Assembly (NCBI GenBank): GCA_039516895.1
Contig: CP154437.1
Span: 1,116,001-1,180,000, forward strand
Length of the DNA: 64,000 bases
DNA from: Campylobacter coli
GTDB lineage: Bacteria; Campylobacterota; Campylobacteria; Campylobacterales; Campylobacteraceae
Direction of reading: 5' to 3'
The notes under the pieces were generated by a model. It searched no databases. It had not been told where the DNA came from and worked only from the letters and a program-made list of their open reading frames with translations. Position numbers and translations under genes: made by a program. This document shows, piece by piece, positions 1-7,124 of the stretch (position 1 is its first letter; every line of letters begins with the position of its first letter).

Positions 1-50
1 AACTAATTAAGCTTAAAGGAGGATTAAATAAATTATTTTTTTAATTAATT

Positions 51-85
51 TTGGCAAAAAATTAAAAACTAGATTTTTTTGCCAA
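51..85. repeat. 11-bp inverted repeat upstream of the first gene
   Basis: Arms TTGGCAAAAAA (51-61) and TTTTTTGCCAA (75-85) pair perfectly around a 13-base loop, about 20 bases upstream of the -10 box of the amino-acid binding protein gene. It could be the terminator of a gene lying before the window or an operator. The T-rich right arm also provides the T-rich DNA usually found upstream of Campylobacter promoters. Confidence 0.5.
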
Positions 86-98
86 TCAGCTAGCTAAC

Positions 99-109
99 TT
101 TGATATAAT
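99..109 (+). promoter_or_regulatory. Sigma-70 -10 box for the binding-protein gene
   Basis: TTTGATATAAT: a perfect TATAAT (104-109) preceded by TTTG and T-rich DNA, as is typical of Campylobacter housekeeping promoters, which lack a -35 box. The start codon at 141 follows an AAGGA ribosome binding site at 131-135. Confidence 0.75.
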
Positions 110-140
110 CATAGAGAAAATTTTACTATAAAGGAAAACA

Positions 141-911
141 ATGAAAAAGTTTTTAACCGCTTTCTTAGTTGCCTTCACGGGCTTATTTTTAGTAGCTTGC
201 CAAAACACCAAAACAGAAAATAATGCAAGCAATGAAGCTAATACCACACTCACTTTAAAGGTTGGGACTGCTCCAAATTACAAACCTTTTAATTATAAGC
301 AAGATTCTAAACTTACGGGTTTTGATACTGATTTGGTTGAAGAAATTGCTCAAAAAAATGGTATTGAAATTGTTTGGGTTGAAACTAATTTTGATGGATT
401 GATCCCTGCTTTAAAGGCGGGCAAGATCGATATGATCGCTTCAGCTATGAGTGCTACAGATGAAAGAAGACAAAGTGTAGATTTTACAAAACCTTATTAT
501 ATGAGTAAAAATCTTTATATTAAACTTAAAAATAATGAAGCTCTTCAAACAAAAACTGATCTAGAAGGTAAAAAAATAGGAGTTCAGTTAGGAACTTTGC
601 AAGAAAATACAGCAAAGACTATCAAAGATGCACAAATTCAAAGTAATAAGGATTTGAATATAGCTGTTTTAGCACTAAAAAATAATAAAATCGACGCTAT
701 TGTTGCCGATGAGGATACTGCTAAAGGCTTTTTGGCTGAAAATTCTGATTTAGTAAGCTTTTATCAAGAAACAGATGGTGGCGAAGGTTTTAGTTTTGCT
801 TTTGATAAAGATAAACAAAAAGAAGTTATAGAAATATTTAATGAAGGTATAGATGAAGCAAAGGCTAGTGGATTTTATGATAATCTTATAAAAAAATACG
901 AACTAGAATAA
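141..911 (+). CDS. hisJ: Amino-acid ABC transporter periplasmic binding lipoprotein (HisJ-like)
   Basis: The 256-residue product has a lipoprotein signal peptide with lipobox LVAC and acylated Cys at residue 20. The mature part is a family 3 solute-binding protein: VGTAPNYKPF near residue 42, a GFDTDLVEEIAQ segment, and an AGKIDMIASAMSATDERR segment that is characteristic of polar amino-acid binders. It should capture an amino acid in the periplasm and hand it to an inner-membrane permease and ATPase. Neither of these is adjacent, so it is an orphan binding protein here. By recalled position it matches Cj0734c, annotated HisJ; histidine as ligand is inferred and not shown by the sequence. It has its own promoter and a hairpin after the stop. 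Confidence 0.85.
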   Translation: MKKFLTAFLVAFTGLFLVACQNTKTENNASNEANTTLTLKVGTAPNYKPFNYKQDSKLTGFDTDLVEEIAQKNGIEIVWVETNFDGLIPALKAGKIDMIASAMSATDERRQSVDFTKPYYMSKNLYIKLKNNEALQTKTDLEGKKIGVQLGTLQENTAKTIKDAQIQSNKDLNIAVLALKNNKIDAIVADEDTAKGFLAENSDLVSFYQETDGGEGFSFAFDKDKQKEVIEIFNEGIDEAKASGFYDNLIKKYELE

Positions 912-928
912 GCGTGAAATTTCACGCT
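911..928 (+). terminator. Palindromic hairpin after the binding-protein gene
   Basis: An 18-base perfect palindrome, AGCGTGAAATTTCACGCT, begins at the last base of the stop codon. It can fold into a GC-containing hairpin. The T-run after it is weak, so termination may be partial. Confidence 0.55.
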
Positions 929-1266
929 TCTATGCTAGAATTTTAAATATCATATTTTCTCTCTTTTGCAACTTTTAAAAGTTTTTATTGTTATTGCATA
1001 CAAAAATCTTGCTAGTACACTCTAATAAAGACAAATCAATTATAAAATTACTAAAAAAGAAATTTGCTACTTTTTATAATCTTTACTTAGATATTCTTTA
1101 AGTCAAAATTTAGCACTACCACGCTAATATCTAAATACCATACTAAATCAAACAATTTTCATCTTTAGAATAATAAAGTCACGAGTTACAAATCTAAAAA
1201 AAATTAGAAATTGAATTAAGTTCTAGAAACATTTTAGATACAAGTTGATTTTTAACTAATCAAAGC
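929..1266. other. Gene-free AT-rich stretch between the binding protein and corA
   Basis: No credible coding frame of more than about 25 codons was found on either strand. The stretch holds one spare TATAAT (1075-1080) and, at its right end, the corA promoter. By recollection, C. jejuni NCTC 11168 carries a block of transporter genes here, so this may be a deletion scar, but no recognisable gene remnant could be translated from it. Confidence 0.5.
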
Positions 1267-1272
1267 TATAAT
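1267..1272 (+). promoter_or_regulatory. Sigma-70 -10 box for corA-mogA
   Basis: TATAAT lies 26 bases upstream of the corA start codon, with T-rich DNA before it. An AAGGA ribosome binding site at 1287-1291 precedes ATG 1298. Confidence 0.7.
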
Positions 1273-1297
1273 TTCAAAGTCAAAATAAGGAACGACT

Positions 1298-2281
1298 ATG
1301 CTTTACATTTACATAAAAACACAAAATGCCTTAGTGCAAAGAATTAATTTTAATCTTGATAATCAAGAATTACCGCAAAATATCTTATGGATTGATTTGC
1401 TTCATCCAAGCGCGGCAGAAATTGCCTTTATATCAAATGAATTTAATCTTGAATTTCCAACAAAGGAAGAGAGAGAAGAAATAGAACTTAGCGCAAAGTA
1501 CTGGGAGGATAATGCTACTATAACTATCAATGCTCATTTTTTGATTCGAGAATTTAAGAATGATAACGAAGAGCAAAACTCAATTAAGCTTCGCACTGAA
1601 ATTGTAACTTTTGCAACAGCTAAAAATATTTTATTTACAATAAGATATAATGAATTTAGCACCTTTGAAGAAATTCAAGCAAGGATATTAGCAAGTCCAA
1701 AGAATTTTGAAGATGGTTTTGATATTATCGATAAAATGTTTGAAGTACGAGTTGAAAAAGATGCGGATTTGCTCGAGTGGATAGATAAAGAAGCAAGACG
1801 CTTAAGAACAACTGTTTTAGAGAAAAAAGATGAGTATAGTTATGATGAGATGTTAAAAGATATCTCAAGTTTACAAGAACTTAATATGCGAGTTAGAGAT
1901 TCTTTATTTGATAAACGTCGTGCTATGACTTCCTTACTGAAAAGTGATAAAATCGATAGGGATATAAAACAAAATTTAACTATAGTTTTAAAAGACTTGA
2001 ATTCTTTAGTTGAATTTAGTGTTTCACAACTTAATGTTCTAGATAATATTCAAACCATTCTAGCAAGTCAAGTTAACATAGAGCAAAATAAAATCATCAA
2101 ACTTTTTACCGTTGCAACTGTTGCCATGATGCCCCCTACTCTCATAGGAACAATTTATGGTATGAACTTTAAATTTATGCCTGAACTTGAGCTTCACTAT
2201 GCTTATCCTATAGTGCTTGCAGTGATGATAATTTCTATCATTGTACCTGTTATTGTTTTTAAGAAAAAGGGTTGGCTATAA
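1298..2281 (+). CDS. corA: CorA-family magnesium/cobalt channel
   Basis: The 327-residue inner-membrane protein has the CorA layout. A large charged cytoplasmic domain with long helices (about residues 1-255) is followed by two C-terminal membrane segments. The signature YGMNF, the CorA GMN selectivity motif, lies at the end of the first segment ([19 protein letters not shown]). The tail KKKGWL is positively charged, as in the family. The protein forms a pentamer and admits Mg2+. It is followed after 18 bases by mogA with its own AAAGGA site, so the two are probably one transcript. There is no visible regulatory leader. Confidence 0.95.
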   Translation: MLYIYIKTQNALVQRINFNLDNQELPQNILWIDLLHPSAAEIAFISNEFNLEFPTKEEREEIELSAKYWEDNATITINAHFLIREFKNDNEEQNSIKLRTEIVTFATAKNILFTIRYNEFSTFEEIQARILASPKNFEDGFDIIDKMFEVRVEKDADLLEWIDKEARRLRTTVLEKKDEYSYDEMLKDISSLQELNMRVRDSLFDKRRAMTSLLKSDKIDRDIKQNLTIVLKDLNSLVEFSVSQLNVLDNIQTILASQVNIEQNKIIKLFTVATVAMMPPTLIGTIYGMNFKFMPELELHYAYPIVLAVMIISIIVPVIVFKKKGWL

Positions 2282-2299
2282 TACATTAAAGGAGATAAA

Positions 2300-2842
2300 A
2301 TGGATATCATTAAAATAGGAATTTTAACCTTAAGCGATAGGGCAAGTAGTGGAGTATATGAAGATAAAGCCACTGCTGAAGTTGAAAGAACTCTAAATTC
2401 ATATATTAAAAATGAAATCATCTATTTTAAAGAACTTATACCGGATGATTATGATTTGATTATTAAAAAATTACTTTATCTAGCAGATGAGAAAGAATGT
2501 GACTTAATAATCACTAGCGGCGGAACAGGACCAGCACTTCGTGATGTAACACCAGAAGCTACAGAAGCAGTATGCGATAAATTAATGCCAGGTTTTGGAG
2601 AACTCATGCGTTTAGAAAGCTTAAAATTCGTACCCACAGCTATACTTTCAAGACAAACAGCAGGAATTCGCAACAAATCTTTTATCATCAATCTACCTGG
2701 CAATCCTAAAGCCATAGCAGAATGCCTAGAGCCTGTATTTCCTGCAATACCTTATTGCATCGATTTAATAGGGGGAGCTTATATAGAAGGAAATGATGAA
2801 GTGATTCAAGTCTTTAGACCTAAGAAAAAATGCCAAAATTAA
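2300..2842 (+). CDS. mogA: Molybdopterin adenylyltransferase
   Basis: The 180-residue product adenylylates molybdopterin before molybdenum insertion. It carries the MoaB/Mog signature in the form ITSGGTGPALRDVTPEA (about residues 71-87) and the later segment IINLPGNPKAIAECL. Length fits the family. It is co-directional with corA, 18 bases behind it, with AAAGGA at 2288-2293. Its stop codon overlaps by four bases the stop of a small convergent gene, and an 11-bp inverted repeat lies just past the stop inside that gene. Molybdoenzymes such as nitrate and formate dehydrogenases are the likely beneficiaries (inference). Confidence 0.92.
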   Translation: MDIIKIGILTLSDRASSGVYEDKATAEVERTLNSYIKNEIIYFKELIPDDYDLIIKKLLYLADEKECDLIITSGGTGPALRDVTPEATEAVCDKLMPGFGELMRLESLKFVPTAILSRQTAGIRNKSFIINLPGNPKAIAECLEPVFPAIPYCIDLIGGAYIEGNDEVIQVFRPKKKCQN

Positions 2843-3024
2843 AACTTATTAGCTTTAATAAGCCTGCTTAACTGCCTAGCAAGCAGGCTTACTGATGCTT
2901 CATCCTTGCTTATTTTTTGTATTTTATTTTTAAATTTATAAAGCCTATCGTCTAAAATTATATCATTGGTTGGAATTTTAGGTCTTGTATTTTGTCTATG
3001 CGGAACTTTTTTCTTGAAAAACAT
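2839..3024 (-). CDS. Small basic hypothetical protein
   Basis: A 61-residue lysine- and arginine-rich product with no recognised domain. It starts FFKKKVPHRQN and ends LIKANKF. In support of it being real, a good AAAGGA site lies five bases before the start codon, it sits in an otherwise empty gap between opposing genes, and by recollection a small gene (Cj0724) is annotated here in C. jejuni. It has no signal peptide or membrane segment. Its 3' end overlaps the mogA stop, and its C-terminal codons carry an 11-bp inverted repeat that encodes the repeated pattern SLLARQLSRL. Confidence 0.6.
   Translation of the reverse strand: MFFKKKVPHRQNTRPKIPTNDIILDDRLYKFKNKIQKISKDEASVSLLARQLSRLIKANKF
2859..2891. 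repeat. Inverted repeat in the mogA / small-gene overlap
   Basis: Arms TAAGCCTGCTT (2859-2869) and AAGCAGGCTTA (2881-2891) pair perfectly over 11 bp with an 11-base loop. The repeat begins 16 bases after the mogA stop. No T-run follows on the plus side. It may act as a 3' stabiliser or terminator for mogA while also being protein-coding on the other strand. Confidence 0.6.
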
Positions 3025-3119
3025 TTTTATCCTTTTTTGTAAATATACATTATTTTAATTGAAAAAAATATTATTTTTAATATTTATATCATTATTAACT
3101 TTATTTCATGATTTTAAGT

Positions 3120-3125
3120 TAGAAT
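3120..3125 (+). promoter_or_regulatory. -10 box before the M48 protease gene
   Basis: TAGAAT lies 28 bases upstream of ATG 3154, preceded by T-rich DNA. An AAGGA ribosome binding site sits at 3143-3147. Confidence 0.5.
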
Positions 3126-3153
3126 TCGCAAAAAAATAAATCAAGGAAAATAA

Positions 3154-4341
3154 ATGACTTTAATTGCAATTTTATGTCTTTATACAGCACTTTTATCTTG
3201 GATTTCTTATAATCAAATTCGCTTTTTAGAAAAAGAAAAAGACAAACAAGCTCAAATTTTAAGCGAGGAAGATTATCAAAACGCAGCCGATATTGCTATA
3301 GAAAATGAAAAATTCAAGCTTTTTTCAAATTTTTATACTCTGATTATTAATATCGCTTGGATAGGCTTTGGATTTCTCTACTTAAAAGAACTATTAATCA
3401 GCGAAAACTCTCGTCTTGAAAATACTCTATTTTTACTTGCTTTTTTAATTATCACAAGTATTTTAAATTTACCTTTAAGCATTTATGAAAATTTTGTTAA
3501 AGACAAAGCTCATGGTTTTTCAAATATGACTTTAAAACTTTTTATTAAAGACACTATAAAAAGTCTTATCTTAACTTTGATTTTTGGATTTTTAATCCTT
3601 TATGCCCTACTTTTTTGTTATGACTTTTTTGGCACTTTTTGGTGGTTTGCAGCTTTTGTTTTTGCTTTTTGTGTGATAGTGATTATAAATGTTATTTATC
3701 CTACTCTAATCGCTCCTATATTTAACAAAATGGAAAAATTAGAAGATGAGAATTTGCTAAGTAAAATCAACGATCTCATGAAGCGATGTGGATTTAATGC
3801 AAATGGGGTTTATGTGATTGATGCTAGTAAAAGAGATAAGCGTTTAAATGCTTATTTTGGTGGACTTTTTAAAAGCAAGAGAGTAGTACTTTTTGACACG
3901 CTTTTAAAAGCCTTAAGCGAGAGAGAACTCTTGGCAGTTTTAGGACATGAGCTTGGACATTTTGTCCACAAAGATATTATAAAAGCACTGATTAATGGAG
4001 CAATCACTATGTTTTTGCTTTTCTTTATTTTTGCTCATTTGCCTGATTTTGCATATCTAGAAAGTCATCTAGAAGGAGTTAATGGGGGTGTTTTTGCTCT
4101 TTTATTTATATTTGCAAATATTTTTAGCTTTATTATCTCTCCTTTAATAAATGCTTTGAGTAGAAAAAATGAATTTGCCGCGGATCAGCACGGAAGTAAG
4201 CTTACTAGCAAGGAAGATATGAAAAATGCACTCATAGCTTTAGCAAGAGAAAATAAAGCTTTTATTAAAACAAGTAAGATTTATACCTTTTTTTACCTTA
4301 GTCATCCAAGCATTAGCGATAGAATCAAGGCTCTTTCTTGA
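3154..4341 (+). CDS. Ste24-like integral membrane zinc metalloprotease (peptidase M48)
   Basis: The 395-residue polytopic protein has the M48A (CAAX-protease/Ste24) arrangement: several membrane helices, a LSIYENFVKDKAHGFSN segment near residue 110, and the zinc site HELGH (about residues 267-271) in AVLGHELGHFVHKD. The third zinc ligand is likely the Glu of KNEFAADQHG (about residue 340). It should cleave substrates within or at the inner membrane. Bacteria lack prenylated CAAX proteins, so the natural substrate is unknown and may be a misfolded membrane or envelope protein. The last bases overlap the TTG start of prmC, showing translational coupling. Confidence 0.88.
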   Translation: MTLIAILCLYTALLSWISYNQIRFLEKEKDKQAQILSEEDYQNAADIAIENEKFKLFSNFYTLIINIAWIGFGFLYLKELLISENSRLENTLFLLAFLIITSILNLPLSIYENFVKDKAHGFSNMTLKLFIKDTIKSLILTLIFGFLILYALLFCYDFFGTFWWFAAFVFAFCVIVIINVIYPTLIAPIFNKMEKLEDENLLSKINDLMKRCGFNANGVYVIDASKRDKRLNAYFGGLFKSKRVVLFDTLLKALSERELLAVLGHELGHFVHKDIIKALINGAITMFLLFFIFAHLPDFAYLESHLEGVNGGVFALLFIFANIFSFIISPLINALSRKNEFAADQHGSKLTSKEDMKNALIALARENKAFIKTSKIYTFFYLSHPSISDRIKALS

Positions 4342-5138
4342 CCATAAAAAACGCTCTTATAGAAGCCAAATCTAGACTTGAAAAGCATGAAAATGAAGCC
4401 TTGTTTATACTTTGCGAATATCTAAAAAAAGATAGGACTTGGATTTTTTTAAATCAAGATCTAGAATTTGACTCTAAGCCCTATTTTGAACTTATCAAGC
4501 GCTTTCAATCAGGGGAGCCTTTTGAATACATCTTTGAAAAAACAGATTTTTGGGGCTTGGAATTTAAAGTAAAAAAAGGGGTTTTAATCCCACGTTATGA
4601 TAGTGAAATTTTACTTTCACAAGTTCTTAAAATTTGCAAAAATAATAATTTTCAAAATATATTAGAAATAGGCTTTGGAAGCGGAATTTTAAGTATAGTT
4701 TTAGCTAAAGAATTGGGAATAAAAATTACAGCTTGTGATATCAACCCCAAAGCTTTACAACTGGCCTTAGAAAATGCTAAATTACACAAAGTTGAACATT
4801 TAATCGACTTTAAACTTTATGATTTTAAACAAATAAAAGAAAGTTATGATTTTATTTTTTCAAATCCTCCCTATATCCAAAATTCATACCCCATAGATCT
4901 TTGGGTACAAAACGAACCAAAAGAAGCTCTATTTGGAGGAGAAAAAGGATATGAAATTTTAGAAGAAATTATAACTTTCTCCTTTGAAAGAAAGGTTAAA
5001 TTTTTAGCATGCGAATTTGGATATGATCAAAAAGCAATTTTAAAACAAATTTTATATCAAAAAAATTTTCAAGCTGAATTTTTTCAAGATGAACAAGGAT
5101 ATGATCGTGCTTTTGTCGCTCAATTTGCTAAAAAATAA
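4338..5138 (+). CDS. prmC: Release factor glutamine methyltransferase
   Basis: The 266-residue product has the HemK/PrmC motifs: an N-terminal helical part, the SAM-binding segment ILEIGFGSGILSI (about residues 110-122), and the catalytic SNPPYI motif near residue 178. It methylates the glutamine of the GGQ loop in release factors RF1 and RF2. The start is TTG, overlapping the upstream TGA as TTGA, so it probably depends on coupled translation from the protease gene. Length fits the family. Confidence 0.92.
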   Translation: MTIKNALIEAKSRLEKHENEALFILCEYLKKDRTWIFLNQDLEFDSKPYFELIKRFQSGEPFEYIFEKTDFWGLEFKVKKGVLIPRYDSEILLSQVLKICKNNNFQNILEIGFGSGILSIVLAKELGIKITACDINPKALQLALENAKLHKVEHLIDFKLYDFKQIKESYDFIFSNPPYIQNSYPIDLWVQNEPKEALFGGEKGYEILEEIITFSFERKVKFLACEFGYDQKAILKQILYQKNFQAEFFQDEQGYDRAFVAQFAKK

Positions 5139-5179
5139 GCTTTGTATGATATGATAAGTTAAAAAATTAAGGAGAAAAA

Positions 5180-5653
5180 TTGAAAGCAATCAATCTATTT
5201 TTACTTGCAGCAATGATTGGCATAGAACTTATACTTGGCATAGTTGTTGCTCCGGTGATTTTTTACCCAGCTAACTTTATAGGCGAGGGAGTTTTAAGTC
5301 ATTTTCAAAGCGGTTTAATGATGACTCAAATTTTCATTAAAATGGGGTATTTGTTAATTTTTGTTTCTATTTTCAACTTATTGTTTGAAATCTATTCTTT
5401 TATAAAGGAAGATATGAAATTTCAGATTAAATTCTCAAAACTAATACTTAGCATACTGATTTTAATCTTAAGCTTAGTATTTGTTTTATATTTTACAAAT
5501 ACCATTGTTGAGCTTCAAAATTTAGGCGAGCAAGCTACAAAAAGTCAAGAATTTCTTAGCATACATAATGCAAGCGAAGTGGTTATAAAAATTATTTTAT
5601 TGATGCAAGTTTTTCTATATTTCTTAAGTTTTAAAATAGCAAAAAAATGCTAA
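5180..5653 (+). CDS. DUF4149 four-helix membrane protein
   Basis: A 157-residue integral membrane protein with four hydrophobic segments (about residues 4-27, 50-73, 88-112 and 130-153). The pattern VVAPVIFYPANFIGEGVLSH near the N terminus is like the DUF4149/TMEM205-type family, whose function is not established. The TTG start is chosen because AAGGAG stands six bases upstream (5169-5174) and no better start follows. It sits between prmC and flaC, but nothing in the sequence ties it to flagella. Confidence 0.75.
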   Translation: MKAINLFLLAAMIGIELILGIVVAPVIFYPANFIGEGVLSHFQSGLMMTQIFIKMGYLLIFVSIFNLLFEIYSFIKEDMKFQIKFSKLILSILILILSLVFVLYFTNTIVELQNLGEQATKSQEFLSIHNASEVVIKIILLMQVFLYFLSFKIAKKC

Positions 5654-5689
5654 AATATTTTATAAAAATTTAATAAGGAGGAGTAGGCT

Positions 5690-6439
5690 ATGATGATCTC
5701 TGATGCAAGTATGATGCAGCAAAATTATTATCTAAACAATGCTCAAAAAGCTAGTGAAAAAGCTTTAGAAAACATTGCAGCTGTCCGTGCAATAAGTGGA
5801 GTTGATAGTGCTAATTTAGCTATTGCTGATTCTTTAAGATCTCAATCAAGCACTATAGATCAAGGCATTGCAAACGCCTATGATGCCATCGGTGTTTTAC
5901 AAATTGCAGATGCAAGCCTTACAAATATTTCTCAAAGTGCTGATAGACTTAATGAACTCTCCGTAAAGATGAATAATGCGGCATTAAGCGATTCTCAAAA
6001 AAGTATGTTAAGAACAGAAGCAACACGCATACAAGAATCCATCAATGATTCTTTTAATAATGCTACTTATAATGGAAAAAATGTATTTCAAACTATGAAT
6101 TTTGTAGTAGGAAGTGGAACTGAAACAACCAATTTAAATCCATTGGCAACTAGTGGTCTTAGCATAGATAATCAAGACAGCATTACAAGTTTTATGGATC
6201 AACTTGGTGCTTTAAGAAGTGAAATAGGTTCAGGTATTAATGCTATCACATCTAATATCAATGCTAGCGTACAAAATAGCATCAATACTAAAGCAGCTGA
6301 AAATAATTTGCTCAATAATGATATGGCAAAAAATGTCAATGATTTTAATAGCAATTACCTAAAAGAAAATGCAGCTGCTTTTGTTGCTGCACAATCTAAT
6401 ATGCAGCTTCAAAGCAAAATTGCTAGCTTATTGCAATGA
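5690..6439 (+). CDS. flaC: Secreted flagellin-like protein FlaC
   Basis: The 249-residue product keeps the conserved flagellin N-terminal D0/D1 region (SGVDSANLAIADSLRSQ, then NAYDAIGVLQIADASLTNIS) and the C-terminal D1/D0 coil ending QSNMQLQSKIASLLQ, but it lacks the large variable D2/D3 centre. At about 250 residues it is less than half the size of FlaA or FlaB. From published work on the family, FlaC is exported by the flagellar apparatus and released rather than built into the filament. There is no signal peptide, as expected for flagellar export. A strong AAGGAGGAG site precedes it, and a GC hairpin with T-run terminates it. Confidence 0.95.
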   Translation: MMISDASMMQQNYYLNNAQKASEKALENIAAVRAISGVDSANLAIADSLRSQSSTIDQGIANAYDAIGVLQIADASLTNISQSADRLNELSVKMNNAALSDSQKSMLRTEATRIQESINDSFNNATYNGKNVFQTMNFVVGSGTETTNLNPLATSGLSIDNQDSITSFMDQLGALRSEIGSGINAITSNINASVQNSINTKAAENNLLNNDMAKNVNDFNSNYLKENAAAFVAAQSNMQLQSKIASLLQ

Positions 6440-6442
6440 TAA

Positions 6443-6470
6443 AAGCCCTAATCTAGGGCTTCTCTTTTTA
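6443..6470 (+). terminator. Rho-independent terminator of flaC
   Basis: Arms AAGCCCTA (6443-6450) and TAGGGCTT (6454-6461) close a three-base loop and are followed by CTCTTTTTA. This is a classical terminator placed directly before the next start codon. Confidence 0.85.
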
Positions 6471-6475
6471 TAAAA

Positions 6476-7108
6476 ATGACTTTAGAACAAATTTTAGAAA
6501 AAACCAAAAATATCCGTCTTGTAGCAGCAAGCAAATATGTTGATGCAAATATTATCGAAAAACTTTTTGCTCAAGGAATCACAGAATTTGGAGAAAATCA
6601 AGTTCAAGCTTTAATACAAAAAAAAGAAATTCTTGATAAAAAAGATTTAAATATAAAATGGCATTTTATAGGAACGCTACAAAGCAATAAAATCAATCTT
6701 TTAATCAAGCAAAAACCAATGCTCTGGCATTCTTGTAATGGATTAAAAATAGCAAAAGCCATGGATAAAAGACTAAATTATAAACTAGATACCTTACTAG
6801 AAATCAATAGTGCCAATGAACTCAGCAAAAGTGGGCTTAATCCGGATCAAGCTATAGAAGAATATTTACAAATTCAAGAAGAATGTCCTAATTTAAATCT
6901 TTGCGGAGTTATGAGCATAGGCTCACACAGCGAAGAACAAAAAGAAATTATAAAAAGTTTTGAAATTACCTATAAAATCTATGAAAAACTTCAAAAACAC
7001 GGAGCTAAAATTTGCTCCATGGGAATGAGTAATGATTTTGAAATCGCTATTAAATGCGGATCTAATATGGTAAGACTTGGAAGTATTTTATTTAAAAATT
7101 TAAAATAA
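6476..7108 (+). CDS. PLP homeostasis protein, YggS family
   Basis: The 210-residue product is a YggS/PROSC-type pyridoxal-phosphate-binding protein. It has the PLP lysine in RLVAASKYVD (about residue 20), FGENQVQ near residue 40, WHFIGTLQSNK near residue 62, and the phosphate-binding end SMGMSNDFEIAIKCGSNMVRLGS. It is thought to buffer PLP and keep B6 vitamers in balance; no enzyme activity is known. It starts about 20 residues later than E. coli YggS. The start ATG lies only 15 bases after the flaC terminator hairpin, with no recognisable ribosome binding site, so its expression is unclear. Confidence 0.88.
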   Translation: MTLEQILEKTKNIRLVAASKYVDANIIEKLFAQGITEFGENQVQALIQKKEILDKKDLNIKWHFIGTLQSNKINLLIKQKPMLWHSCNGLKIAKAMDKRLNYKLDTLLEINSANELSKSGLNPDQAIEEYLQIQEECPNLNLCGVMSIGSHSEEQKEIIKSFEITYKIYEKLQKHGAKICSMGMSNDFEIAIKCGSNMVRLGSILFKNLK

Positions 7109-7124
7109 AATCCCTTCGTATCTT

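Noticed and set aside
1-40. AAAGGAGG at 15-22 looks like a ribosome binding site
   Set aside because: No start codon or coding frame follows within range; it cannot be tied to a gene or to an rRNA end.
929-1080. Short minus-strand frame (about 23 codons) in the hisJ-corA gap as a pseudogene remnant
   Set aside because: It has no start, no recognisable family and is no longer than chance in AT-rich DNA.
1289-1304. GG...GC spacing near the corA start as a sigma-54 promoter
   Set aside because: The spacing is one base short, the -12 part lies inside the coding region, and a good TATAAT promoter already exists.
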